Counted from the first letter of the stretch, positions 49,190-60,634 are shown. The stretch: DNA of 64,000 nt from Sphagnum compactum (GCA_965153455.1 OZ234493.1:9848213-9912212), one strand, 5' to 3'. The notes: generated from the sequence alone by a model not told the origin. A program made the numbers and translations.

Positions 49190-50350
49190 GGTGGTAAGTA
49201 AGAATTATAAGTGGTACTATGTAGGTAGGTAAGTAGGTAAGGCACTAGGTGCCTACTAAGTATGTAAATGCTTGTGGATGCTGAGTACATGGTGGTTAGC
49301 TACTAGACAACAGGACCATGAAAAGGATTTTCATTGTCCGCACACCATCCATCTTGCATAGAGCGTCCTTGGGCTGTTGTTTGCAAAAGCTATAGCCCTA
49401 AGTTCATTTGTGGCCTCTTCTTAAGTCAAGGATACAATGGTAATTGTTGCATATCAACTCAAAAGAATTTGAGAAGTGGAGAGTAGGAAAGTCTAAAGTC
49501 TCAAACAGTGGACACGTTAATTCCAATGCATTCAAAGTTGAAAGTTCAAATCTATGAATGTTCAAGTGTTAAGTTACAGAACCGAGTATTCAAGTAACCT
49601 AGTGCTTGAACTTCTTGAGTGATTAGTTGGGTGGGTGACTTAGAGATAAAACTAAGTTCCTATACTTAGGGCTAGTTTCAATATGTGAGTATCCAAAATT
49701 GGTTGGCTTTGAGTTGCTTTGGGTGTTTTTCACACCATGACTTGTTGCAAAATTCAGGTAGATGATTTAGCAACAAAACTCTGGCCCCACAAACCATTTG
49801 CAACTCCTGTTTTTTGGGACTCGAAGTGCAGGTTGGAGGTGTGAGTATGGTAGAGGATCCCCCTTTGGAATTACTACAACAGATGCTAATAACTTGCTTG
49901 GTTACATTGTAGAATAAGAAAAACTTGGTCACATGACTCATGACACGCTTTTGCACGAGCACATGATTTGAATCACAGAAATCAAGCCCATATACGATGG
50001 ATGCCACATGACATACAAGTGGACCCTTGCAAGGTGATTTTTTCAATCCATGCAAACCTTGTGGGATTTAACTATATGTCTAAGTTCTTTATTTGAAAGA
50101 AAAAAAATTCCATGATGTGATCTAATGTAAGACAAGGCGTAATAATGGATATAAATTTGGTTGAAAATTACTCTGTATATTATTTCTATTTGGATACAAT
50201 TTAAAATGTGTTGGCTGGAAAGGGTAGTCTTCTTTCAAGCGTGCATGGCTACAAAAAGGAGTGCTGCACATCTCAAGATTATGTATGCTTCATTGAATAG
50301 TAGGCACCTATTATCTATCCTTCCTACCTACTTACTTATTACCTACCAGG
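49190..50350. mobile_element. Possible element with GTAGGTA-rich inverted flanks
   Basis: The left flank (49190-49262) is rich in 'gtaggtaagtaggtaagg' and contains aggtgcctacta. The right flank (50285-50345), reverse-complemented, reads 'gtaagtaggtaggaagg' and aataggtgcctacta. The inverted arrangement over 1.1 kb suggests a mobile or fold-back element. Related motifs recur near 58900-59310 and 60340-60490. The minus-strand frame at 49678-50055 (125 codons, Cys/Ser/Lys-rich) lies inside and is unrecognised. No target duplication was found. Confidence 0.4.
49678..50055 (-). CDS. Unrecognised open frame inside the inverted-flank element
   Basis: The 125-residue frame begins MHGLKKSPCKGPLVCHVAS and contains eleven Cys residues without a clear zinc-finger spacing. 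No family is recognised, and no signal peptide or membrane segment is convincing. It may be a chance frame; it is listed because it is one of the longest frames in the window and is framed by inverted repeats. Confidence 0.2.
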   Translation of the reverse strand: MHGLKKSPCKGPLVCHVASIVYGLDFCDSNHVLVQKRVMSHVTKFFLFYNVTKQVISICCSNSKGGSSTILTPPTCTSSPKKQELQMVCGARVLLLNHLPEFCNKSWCEKHPKQLKANQFWILTY

Positions 50351-51164
50351 TCTCTATCCTTTGTTCATGATTGGTTACCAAACTGAAACCCAGCACCAAC
50401 TCAGTTGGGGTTTTGCCCACAACTGAGCCCTAACAGGCTGAAGTCCAATGGATGGCCCCTTCCTACTAGCATGTACAAAGTGTGGCAAAAAAATGTAACA
50501 AAATCTAAATCATTGCAGGTCATTAATAAAGAAAGAAACTACATCTATGCATTTTGTTGGGGTTGATTCACTCTCTGCAAAGTCACAGGCCTGTGCATGG
50601 GATTCAAAGTTCAGCAAAGGATATGAACTGCAAAATTGCAAATCCATTGCAAAGTCTCAATTCAACAAAGCTAAGTGCATGTGTGTACATTCAATGCAAA
50701 AAATGTCAGACCTACAAGTCACTATGTGGAGTTCAAGTTCTGATGGCTCTTCTTTAAACCCTTACACAAACTTCCAATTTCTGGTCAGGAAGAGCAAAGA
50801 AACATGCATGCATGTCCAAACACCTGCACTGTAAATCCCTTTGCAAGGAAGTTGATTACAAGAAAGAAAAGTGCAAGCAAAAAGGTGAAACAAGTAGAGA
50901 GGTTTCCATGTATCTAGCTATCCAGTTCAAGTTCTCTTGATCATGGGGATAGTCATATAACTTCACACAACTTCCATTAATCAATCAAGTGAAAAGCCTA
51001 ATGGAATTCCAGACACTAGAGCAAAAAGAGATGTTCAGATGGTATCTGGAAATTGTAAATCAGTTTCCAGAATATTAGTACCAATTCAAGAAAGCAAAAT
51101 TCATTCAACATTCTGAAAAGACGAAAAGTGCTGTACGTCATGTAGATGGGCTCACCTGGGTTTT

Positions 51165-51807
51165 GAAGTTCAAGCTCTGATGATATTCCCCTTATACCTA
51201 CGAGCTCACATAATGTTCACACTCAATTAGAACTTCCACTTGGACATATCACTCAACGTCATGAAACTCCAGAGCCCAGTAAGAGAAAAAGAAAGAATCA
51301 TGCAGTTTGTGTGTAGGATATATGCAACATTTTCTGATGACCCATGCAAGGCACAAAACAACAGAGATAGATACATAGATTCGAGACCCAGGGTTACATG
51401 ACACTTCATAACCTGAAGTTGTCGACAACCTCCGGGTAGACTGTGTTCATAAACTGGCCCTAAGCTACAAGCCGCCACACTGGCTGGAAGACACAGCCAG
51501 GGTTTGTGCAGAGAGAACTGCATGTATGGTATACCAAAAACAGTTTAGTCAGGCTACTCTCTGCTGCTGATCATCCTCAGAAGAGCAGGTAGACTACAAA
51601 AAATCTCCTGCATCCACAGCTACCAACTTCACACCCATTTCACAAGTACCACCATCCCAGGAACCATGAAACAGCCATGACAACAAACAATGTGGAACTT
51701 AGTTGAGGAGAAAACCAGTTCAAACGCTCCAACTGGTTTACTCCCAAGCTGGGGGTTGGCTGTTTGTTTGCCTCTCATGTCCACACTGCACAGCATGAGA
51801 ATGAAGA
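51165..51807 (-). other. 3' untranslated region of PLATZ copy 1, strongly conserved in the second copy
   Basis: Downstream of the stop, about 640 bases match 60635-61287. The stretch next to the stop (51600-51807) is nearly identical to its counterpart, and 51300-51540 agrees at roughly nine positions in ten by eye. Indels between the copies are not multiples of three and shift every frame, so the conservation is not at the protein level. The short frames on either strand (51629-51823 minus, 51690-51872 plus) are not genes. Confidence 0.6.
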
Positions 51808-52521
51808 TCAAGTGTAAGTCCACTTGGAGATGTCGTACTCTTCTCCACTGGCTTGTGCCACAGCGTAATTGAGAGCTGCACGTAACAATTCAATCCTTTC
51901 CGGAGTATAGACCCTAGGATTGGACAGGGTTACGGTAGGATCGTCCTTCACAGCTTTCATCTTGCATTCCACAGAGCAAAACGAGACTGTGCAGCGATCA
52001 GTGTTTAGGATCTTTGGGCACTTCAGGCACGGGATGAAGGGTCCCAGTGATCTTTCAGGGCTGCTTCCTCGCGGCTGACCTCCACGGCGCGGTGTGCGTC
52101 CTCCGCGCTTGTTGTTCTTTTTCCCAATTTCCTTGGATGCGTTTTGTTTCTTGCCAGCTGCTGCTGCTGCAGCGGGCTCTTGGCTGTATAGAAACATGAT
52201 GAGGGAGTCTTCGCAACCGAATTTGTAGTACGACTGGACCCCGGAAACATCCGCTAGAGCCTGTAAGGCGTTGGCTTCCAGCACAGGTTTGTGGTCGAAT
52301 TGGCGCATGCGAAGGAGTTCATGTGTGAAATGAGCTCGATTCTCCTCGAAGTCCCCTCTAAGAACACACGGCTTTCTGCAATCGATGCAGAACGCATGGC
52401 TGCTCCAGCTGCGACCGCAGTCGCACTTGCCCGCTGCGTTACCGGTGAAGAGGTCCGGCAACCACTCTGGTCCACTTCGGCCTTCCAGTGAACTGGGAAG
52501 AATCATCGTCGAGCTAGACAT
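51808..52521 (-). CDS. PLATZ: PLATZ-family zinc-finger transcription factor, full length
   Basis: A 237-residue protein from a single coding exon. PLATZ proteins are plant-specific zinc-dependent regulators that bind A/T-rich DNA in the nucleus. Residues 18-25 (PEWLPDLF) match the family's start. A first zinc-binding region has Cys33, Cys35, Cys45, Cys48, Cys52, His64 and His67 ('SSHAFCIDCRKPC', 'AHFTHELLRMRQ'). Residues 80-112 fit the family core ('VLEANALQALADVSGVQSYY', 'MFLY'). A Lys/Arg/Gly-rich linker at 134-151 could be a nuclear signal. The C4 finger is Cys165-x2-Cys168 and Cys182-x3-Cys186. Spacing in the first finger departs from the family consensus, so it is a divergent member. The ATG at 52521 follows a 5' UTR splice acceptor by 12 bases. 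Plant PLATZ genes usually have coding introns; none is seen here. Confidence 0.8.
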   Translation of the reverse strand: MSSSTMILPSSLEGRSGPEWLPDLFTGNAAGKCDCGRSWSSHAFCIDCRKPCVLRGDFEENRAHFTHELLRMRQFDHKPVLEANALQALADVSGVQSYYKFGCEDSLIMFLYSQEPAAAAAAGKKQNASKEIGKKNNKRGGRTPRRGGQPRGSSPERSLGPFIPCLKCPKILNTDRCTVSFCSVECKMKAVKDDPTVTLSNPRVYTPERIELLRAALNYAVAQASGEEYDISKWTYT

Positions 52522-52533
52522 TGTAAAAAAAAC

Positions 52534-53075
52534 CTAGACACATGGGATGCAGCACACAAAGATTTAGATGCCAAAGCGCAGTAGACGGAACACTAGATCT
52601 CCGAAGCACCTGCAGCGAGAGTCTAGGTCTCGATCCTGACAATATCTGTGGTTACTACTCTCACTGCAATATCCTCATGCCGCAGCCACAATGCAGACAG
52701 ACACAGAGCGATTGTGACACCACCCCCTGCAAGAAGCCACATATATGGTGGACCTGCAAACTGTGGAATGATCGAGCTCATAAGGAATACACGCGGTCAT
52801 GACACATACCGTATACCTATGCTATTCCTCATCCAGCACTCACCCAGCTGCAGTTCACACTGCCACCACCTCTCACTTTTAAAACAACAACAATGTATAC
52901 TCCTCAAGCTGAAAATATGCAGACTTCAGTAACAATTGCAACACTGCAAAACAGAGAACACTTGAAATTGTTAAAAGATCTGACCATGCAATCTCAGCAA
53001 ATACAGCTTCTATAGCGAAGATGCACTGCTGTATACATATATGTAAGTCTTCACAACCTTAGGAATGTCTCTTAC
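52534..53075 (-). other. 5' UTR intron of PLATZ copy 1
   Basis: Donor GATCG/GTAAGAG at 53075 and acceptor GTGTCTAG/G at 52534 on the minus strand, 542 bp. The same donor and a similar acceptor position are kept in copy 2 (61582-61962), which supports the assignment. Confidence 0.7.
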
Positions 53076-53321
53076 CGATCACGACTCCTCTGAAACTGTA
53101 GGATGAAGACGAAGACGATCGCTGCACTGAAGAAGAAGAAGAAGACCATGGGAAAACAAGGGCCCGACACAAGCCCTATGTCCTCTTTCCGCGCCGCCGA
53201 GCCTCCTGCCCATCACGCCACATTGAGAGGCGAGACCCTCGACCCGCCCCAACCCGCCCATGCACCCAGCCCTTTTTCTCAAGCCCATATCCAAGGGCCC
53301 TGGATTTTTCTATATTAAATA
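53076..53321 (-). promoter_or_regulatory. Promoter and first (untranslated) exon of PLATZ copy 1
   Basis: The minus-strand leader contains CCATGGTCTTCTTCTTCTTC and ends at the donor at 53076. A weak TATA-like motif (ATTTAATATAG) lies at 53310-53320. The leader, its (GAA)n tract on the plus strand and the words around it are repeated in copy 2. Confidence 0.5.
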
Positions 53322-53524
53322 TTGCAAGAACGAAGGGCAAAGATTTTTTCCTGGGAATTGAATTTTTTTAAGAATAAATTTTGACCTGTATTTCCTTCTT
53401 TTCGTAACTAGAAAAACATTTTTATGACAACTGAGGAGGTTGTATTGAGTGTTATTTGCTTGTGGTATTTTAGACTTTAAACCTACCCAAAATGCTAACA
53501 TGCCTCTTTTAAAACAAAGTGCAG

Positions 53525-53953
53525 AAGTAATGTGTAAGAACCCTGCCTATATAGTTATTACACATTAAATTGTTATTTCACTCAAGATAATGAAAAATAC
53601 CAAATTCAGGCCACCAAATCCAACATTCCCATTGGCCTGAAAAAAACAAATCTTCAAATCTACATAGAACACTATTCTGTGGAACATTGAAAATAATGAT
53701 CCTTTCTATCTATTCCATTGGTCTTGTAAAATTCTCAAAAGCTTACCAAACCTTACTACACATTTAATAGGTAGTTCACTTCAGAAAATCATGAAAAGTA
53801 AATTCAAACCATCAAATCCCACAATTTCATTGGCCAAAACCTTTTTTCTTCAAACCTATCTGCAAGCCTATTCAACACCCTTTGTATATTAATACAGTAA
53901 TATTATAACCCTTGTCTGTATATAGACAGGGTTAAAAAATTCAAACAAGTGCA
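53525..53953 (+). repeat. Dispersed repeat, family E (copy 2)
   Basis: Matches 7107-7529 along its length, ending with ataacccttgtctgtat. It begins about 200 bp upstream of the PLATZ copy 1 promoter. Confidence 0.7.
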
Positions 53954-56900
53954 TGTGGATCGAAAGGTTTATTGTAACTTGCTTGTCGTTAAGGTCCATG
54001 GATGTGCTGGGCCAAGTGGTTCTCAGCAAAAACTGACTCTAGATATGGATATGCCAGTTTTGAGTTTTGAATGCCCCATTGGCCTTTGGATGAGCCCACA
54101 TGTACATTGGAACCAGGGCAAAATTCCAGCAATGTTTTTTGGTTTGCTTCAAATATTGGTTGCATATCTCATTGGATAGTATGTTTTTTTGCAGTTTCCG
54201 ATTCTAGTCATTACAAGAGAATGTGATTTTTCTCACATAAAAGGTTGCTGCTCATGACATGTGTGAAGTAACTTTCTGGTTTCATTCCTTACAATGTATA
54301 ATATGAGTGTTTATTGTGGCATGTATTATATTAAAATTACAACTTGACATTAAGTTATGGCACTAGAAAGAACCCTTCGGTTGATGAAAAAAAGTTTTGA
54401 TTAAATCCAAGGCTATAGTGTTAATTCAAAAATCTATAATCATGCTTTTAAAAAAAATCCAAATATCATGATTTCACTTGTATTAGTTCTTACTTTCATT
54501 ATTTATATCTATGATTTATTCATTGTAGAAAATTAGAAAATTAAATTCTTATTCTTCAATACTTACAATGGTAGAGAATGTATAGTTACAATATTTAGAA
54601 TCAATTTACATGAGGAATAGTTGCATAAAGGTGAAGACATTTTTATTTTTAATCTAAAACAATTTGAGAAATGTAAATTAATTTATAATGACTTTTCAAA
54701 ATAATCCAAAATCACTTTAAAGGGAAAGCAAAGTTAAATTAATCTTAAAACTTTCCTTTTATGATCATTTTTACCTGCAAAAGATTATATTTAGCTTGAC
54801 TTTGAAAAGGAAGTTCTTAAAGTATATGTGCAAAAGACATAAAAATAACAGTAAAGGAAGTGAAGATTTTGAAAGGGTAATTGAGAAATTTATGCAATGA
54901 ATTCTAGTAATTAATTAAATTTTTAGACCTTAATTTTAAGCTTCATTTTGGAAAGGAAGGTTTCAAAGGGTATATGAGAAAAAAATGAAAATAATGGTAA
55001 AGGAGGTTGAGATTTTGAAAAGATATTTATAAAATATTTATAAAAGTTTTGTGTTTTCATGTAAGTGGGTATGGGACAAGAAATGAGATAGTTAGGCTTG
55101 GAAGAGGTAGTTATTTTAGTGAATGGCATAGACAGATATATGATGACAGGAATTATGTGACTATGTCATGAATGGCCTAAGCTATAGACTTTGAATAAAT
55201 TCAAAGAACATATTATGCGTGCGAAATATGTGCCTTAAATTAATATTAAGTTGTAATCTTAATATAATATAGGCCACAATAAACATCACATATTTGTACA
55301 TCATAATAAATGAAACAAAGCACAAAGTATATTTCACATGTGCCATGAGTCGTGACTTTTTGTGTGAAAAGAATTGCATTCTCTTGTTGATTATTAATCA
55401 TTTTTCATACTGACTTTTAACTCCTCTTTTAGAAAGTAATACAGGAGATGTACACATTCTGGAACCTCTGATGCGTGGATATGAATAATGTGCACCTACC
55501 TTGAATGAGGAATGAGGATATACTTAGCAGTGTTGTGAGAATATTGAGTTTTTAGTGTTAAAACTGGGGTTGAGGGTTAGGTTTTTGTGACAATGTTATT
55601 AGGACTCAAGCTCACATTGTTTTGTTGGAACCGGCACAAGAATCAGAGTCTCAAACATTGGAAATAGTCTTTGTAGATTTGGACCCAAAACTGGAACTAA
55701 CACTCTTGGAAAAAAGGGGTAAGTTCTTTAAATAAGCAAGATGATTTTGTTTTTTGAGAAGTTGAAAAATAGCCTCAACTTAGAGTTAAATATTAATTTT
55801 TATTAGTTGTTGAACTCCATACTTATATAGACCCTGATTTCAATTTGATTAAATGTTTTTATCTATACAATATCTAGTATGAGGAGTGTGTAACGTTTGT
55901 ATGAAATTGGACCTGATTTTGAACTGAGCCCAAAGGTCTTGAATTTGTGAAAATATGTTGGAACTGGAACTGCAAGGTTTTACAATGGGAAGAACCGAGC
56001 TCAAATCCACACCAAAGAACCTCCACTACAAAAAAAACAAAAAAAATAAAAATAAAAACTGACACTGAAGGTTCTCTTTAAAAGAAAACTGCATATCACT
56101 CATGCATGCATATTAGAGAGGTGAAATGCAATCCACCAGTTACATACAATGGTAGATATAGAAACACACAAATTTTCTTTATGGTTTCTATCTCTATGCT
56201 GAAATTAAGCTTGTCCATAGTCCTGGAAAAAAAAAAAAAACACTGACAATACTGGTTATGTTGGTGTGGAATTGTAAACCAGTCCTCTTTCCATGTTCTC
56301 ATTTTGCCAGAGAGTTGCAAAATTAGGCTTCAATGATCCATGGCTTTTAATACTCCAAACAAAATTTACAACAACAGAAACTGGAGATGTTTGAGTGAAA
56401 AAAGACATCATGTCTTGACTTGCAAGTTGATTTCTAGCCAGCTATATATATTTGAGGGAAATCTTGAGGTTTAGGTGGAACTAGTTGATCGTCTTTGAGT
56501 TTGGCATAGTGAATCCCTACTTAGGGCCCATGGTGTAAGTTATCTTGGTTGACAAAGAAAGGCTGAGAACTGACAGATGCTGGTTGGTTTTATATCTACT
56601 GGTCAGGCCCAGAATATCAGATGGTTTAGTTCTACAAATTCCCACTTGTAAACTATTAACCCTGAGTGCCTGAGTGAAAGTGTACTTGACACTGTACTTG
56701 CTGGTTGTGAGGCTTTTGCCCTCACCAGTTGCTGGGCTTTGGGTCTTGGATTTCAAGTCACATTTCTCCCCATCCATGTCTTTTCAAGTTTTCGCAAATT
56801 GAAGGGAACTTTACCAGACCCAGATGCCATATTCTCATAAATCATTTTTGTGTGGGTGATAAGAGATGGGGTGCAGGAAGTATGCACGTAATTGAAATAG

Positions 56901-57220
56901 ATTTTTCTCTTCAACTATGATAATGTCTAATGAGATCATGCAAAAGCAATGTGACTGCAAATCGTAAATACTCAGGACAACCAGTGGAGCTGTATTGAGA
57001 TACCTTAACTTGCTCAATTCCTTGTTCTTGCATATTACAATAGATTTAATTCCTTAGTTTAGATTCCCCACAACTACTGACCTTCTATACTGCTTGGCTG
57101 AAACATAAAAAAAGAGAATTAAAAAAGAGTCATTCCCTATTCACCTGTTGCCTGTATACAAATAGAACTCCAAACATATCCAGTAATAATTTCTTATCTC
57201 AACCATTTGAATTCAGATAT
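53954..57220. other. AT-rich intergenic DNA, no gene recognised
   Basis: The frame at 53949-54179 (plus) and those at 55182-56777 (minus) have no family resemblance. From 54400 to 55400 the sequence is very AT-rich. Confidence 0.4.
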
Positions 57221-57263
57221 TTGGCTAAATTGGCTTATTGATGATCGCCACCTCAGCTACATC
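57221..57263 (-). repeat. Partial copy of repeat family F
   Basis: Only the segment ttggctaaattggcttattg, 'atgatcgccacctcagctac' is present, matching one end of the family. Confidence 0.5.
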
Positions 57264-57489
57264 AAAAATTTGAAAAAAAAAGCATTTGTGCATTGCGCAC
57301 AAAAAGAACTTGCAGAAATGTTTGAGTCTGTTATTCGCAATTTTGCAGTAAGATCAGTTGTTACTTTAACTTTGACAACAATAATGACGTGGGGCTTATC
57401 TGAAATTCTGGAACCTGTACTTGTCATTAAAGTTTGCAACCCTGAGTCTTCATTCCCACAACCCAACCATTATCTACAAAAGCGGCTTC

Positions 57490-57604
57490 ACCCCCTCATC
57501 ATGCCAAGCCATTGATGAATCTCCTTGTCATTATCACCTGCTCTTTTGGCAAAGCCCGTACCTGCCCAAGGAGCCTTAGGTGGAGCATTAGGTGGAGCAA
57601 TACC
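57490..57604 (-). other. Exon-like coding fragment, unrecognised
   Basis: On the minus strand an acceptor (ttggtaccatcgcag/G) is followed by the frame 'IAPPNAPPKAPWAGTGFAKR' and 'AGDNDKEIHQWLGMMRG' before a stop. The Pro/Ala start and the Trp-containing end look like a real exon, but I cannot name the family. The downstream frame at 57257-57466 does not join cleanly. Confidence 0.35.
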
Positions 57605-58010
57605 TGCGATGGTACCAAAGTAAAGGCCCCCATAAAAGTATATATTAGTTGTTTCTAAACATAAGAAATAAAAAGACTAAATTAATGTCTCAAAGTCGAC
57701 CTTTAACATTCTCCAGGTTAAATAAAGCACTGAAAGGTCTCACTCAAGAAGGTGAAAGTACCAGTGTAGGTGCCCACTTCGCCCTGGCCCACAAGATATT
57801 ACACAACAAGCAAATCCCTTAATTCACTCATACTGCTTTCAACTTTACTATTTTTGCCACATACCTTGTTCAACTTCCATCCCTCCATCCCTTTTGTATT
57901 TCTGTGTTTGTGTCTGTATTCTTAGTTTTTGCAAGATGTGAAATGAAAAAAGACAATATAATGTGCAAAGGATGGAAGTATCTTTTATCTAGTGTATTAC
58001 TACAAGTGTA

Positions 58011-58440
58011 GCCTGTGCTGCAGGCTCTATTGTGAAATTAAAAAATTTCTAGTGACAAAAGTTACTATCTCCCTCACCTTAGGTCTAAAAATTAAAAAGT
58101 TGCCTCCAAGAATCCCATTTCATGTATGGCTTTTCTACAGAACCATTTGAAAGCTTGGCCTAATTTCCTTAAAAGTCTTAGTTTTGATTTTTTTTTTTTT
58201 GACAAATATGTTCAATACTCAATAATTATGGCACTGTAGGTCTAAACATTACAAAACCACCTTGGTGCACCCCTACTTGTTGAGGGCTTTCCAATGGTAC
58301 ATCAAGAGCATAGTGGGGAAGGGTGGTGGGGGGGACTTCATGGTTTGGGAGATCTATCTCAAGATGACAACCAAAACAAATAGAACTTGAACAAAGTCCT
58401 ACCTTCCTTAATTGAGAGATTCTCCTCATGAATTATGCTA
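58011..58440 (+). repeat. Dispersed repeat, family G (copy 1)
   Basis: Shares with 62554-63010 the words 'gtgtagc(c)tgtgc', 'ctccctcacctt(a)gaggtcta', 'ttgttcaatattcaat', gcacccctact, gggctttccaa and catggtttgggagatct, in the same order. Confidence 0.65.
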
Positions 58441-58983
58441 TATTGTCTCATTTTCAAATATGGAAGACTATCAAGCATGTAGCACCCAATGATTTTCTTG
58501 GGCAAAGTTTTGCTATTATACAAAACATATTCTGGAGAAAGACATGAATATCATGGCTTTTCAGTGTGAAATGTGTTTTTTTAGCAGTAAGTTCGTCTCT
58601 TTTTCAAACTAAAAAAATTGATAAATAATAAATAGTCAAGCACTAAGTAAACTGACACAACTTAACAAATTTTTATATTATCTCAAAGTTCAGCAACTAC
58701 AGGACTACTAGTTCAAATAGGAGGGGATTTTACACCTACTCTTTGTGAGTGAGGAAAATTATGTCTTCCTGTAGAAGTAAGCCCTGAGCTCTGGCTCTGG
58801 TGAACCAGCACCCAACTGGATGCCCATTATGACCCAGTTGTGGATGAACCTCAACTGAGTTAATATCTGGTGTCACCTTGGTAACCCATTCTGTAAGAAG
58901 TGGGTCCTCTATATAGGTAGATAGGTTTTAAATAGGTGCCTAGTAGTAAGTAGATAGATAATTTATACATCAGAAAGGGCTGT

Positions 58984-59314
58984 TTCTACTACCTACCTAG
59001 TTGGTAGGTAGTACCAAAAAAAAACTAAGGTAACCAGCATGGTTAGATAGAGGTCTGGAACCCAAATTCTACTACCTACCTAGTTGGTAGGTAGAACCAA
59101 AAAAAAACTAAGGTAACCAGCATGGTTAGATAGAGGTCTGGAACCCCAATTCTACTATCTACCTAGTTGGTAGGTAGAACCAAAAAAAAACTAAGGTAAC
59201 CAGCATGGTTAGATAGAGGTCTGGAACCCCAATTCTACTACCTACCTAGTTGGTAGGTAGAACCAAAAAAAACTAAGGTAACCAGCATGGTTAGATAGAG
59301 GTCTGGAACCCAAC
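58984..59314 (+). repeat. Tandem repeat, four 83-bp units each with a perfect hairpin
   Basis: Units begin at 58984, 59067, 59150 and 59233, so the period is exactly 83 bases; the fourth is one base shorter in its A run. Each contains CTACCTACC-tagtt-GGTAGGTAG, a 9-bp perfect stem with a 5-base loop (one unit has a single change in the stem), then an A run, ctaaggtaaccagcatggtt and agatagaggtctggaaccc. Copies differ by only one or two bases. A diverged single unit lies near 60420-60550. Confidence 0.9.
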
Positions 59315-60634
59315 AGAAAACTGTTTCTTGATCACTTACTATCCATCCTTCATGGTGCACTGGTTCACTCTGGCCCTGGACACCTGCTCTTAAAGACTCT
59401 ATTTAGTGTAAGAACCCTCCCCCTCTTATGTCTCATGATCAGTAATTTCTTTTGATTACATTTTGTCACTTAGTGACAAAAAAAAGAAATATTTCATTGA
59501 AGTGTAAATTCGAAAAAAAACTGTTGAAAAAATTGAAAAAATTGCAAAACTTTTGAAACCACAAAATTGAAAAAAAAAACTCTGCTCATGATCTACATAT
59601 CTTTAAGTTCATGATAAGGTTTGCCTTGTGTTTTAAGATGGGTAATTTAATCCCAAGGTGATAGATAACGTTCTCAAAATGTAGAGTTTTGGGAATGCCC
59701 CACCTGTGGGCTTTACCCTACCCTTTCCTTGTATTGTGACTCCTTTCCTATAATTAGAACTTCTTTACATTGATGAAGGCTGAGTGAAACCTGAGTCATG
59801 ATTATATGATATATCTGCTCAGATTGAAGTTGTGGGAAAACCATATTAAGGAGAGAAAAATGAAAAGATAACTATGTTGTTTGCATTAAAATGGTGGGAA
59901 AGATGACATTGAAGGAACAGAAATGAAGCAGAAACTACATAGCCTGTGGGCATTCAAAGTATTGCCTGGAAAGCAGATGGACTGCACATTCCTTTGCAGA
60001 ACTTCTCAATTCAAGAAAGCTAAGTGCATGTGTACACATGATTCAGTGCAAAAAAAGTTATTATAATATGTTAGGTGCAAGTCACAATGTGGAGTTCAAG
60101 GTCTGATGGTGCTTCTTCAGCTTTCACAAACTGTCAATCTGGCCTCAAAGAGCAAAGAAACATGCATGTCCAAACACCTGGATTGGTAAATCCCCTGCAG
60201 AAAGAAAGGAAAGGATGTGAAGCAACCTCACATCAGAACCAGCACTCATCTGCACACCATGCACTGGAAGCTCCTTATGACTCAGTTGTGGATGAACCTC
60301 AACTGAGTTAATGAAACCCATGTTGGTAGCCCATTTTGTAAGAAGTAGGTTCTATATCTAGCTAGCAAAATAGGTGACTACAAGGTAAGTAGATGGTTCA
60401 GACATATTCAAGAGCTGCTTTTACTACCTACCTACCTACTATCAACCCACTTGTAGGAAGTAAAAGCAGGTTGTTAGTAGGTAGCTAGCTAAAAAAAAAG
60501 CAACTATGCTAACCACCATGGTTAGCTAGTGAACTGGAACCCAAAAGAAAACTGTTTCCCTACCACTTGTACCATCCATCCTTCACGGTACAATGGTGGG
60601 TGCTGCTTCACTCTGGCCATCAAGCTAACAATGT

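Larger units (their letters stand above)
50510..53330 (-). repeat. Duplicated genomic block, copy 1 (full-length PLATZ gene)
   Basis: Long stretches match 59950-62210 in the same order and orientation: the region 3' of the gene (from ctaagtgcatgtgt near 50670), the 3' untranslated region, the end of the coding sequence, the 5' UTR intron borders and the leader up to the TATA region. The pair is a direct duplication with starts about 9.4 kb apart. Confidence 0.85.

Noticed and set aside
51690-51872. Plus-strand frame sharing its first 26 residues with 61160-61393, as a conserved small protein
   Set aside because: The similarity comes from the conserved 3' UTR of the minus-strand PLATZ genes. 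After an indel the frames diverge, and no plus-strand gene structure is present.
53103-53318. Plus-strand frame beginning MKTKTIAALKKKKK
   Set aside because: It reads the (GAA)n tract of the minus-strand PLATZ leader. The copy 2 counterpart does not keep the frame.
58984-59314. CRISPR-like array
   Set aside because: Whole 83-bp units repeat without unique spacers, and the genome is a plant.
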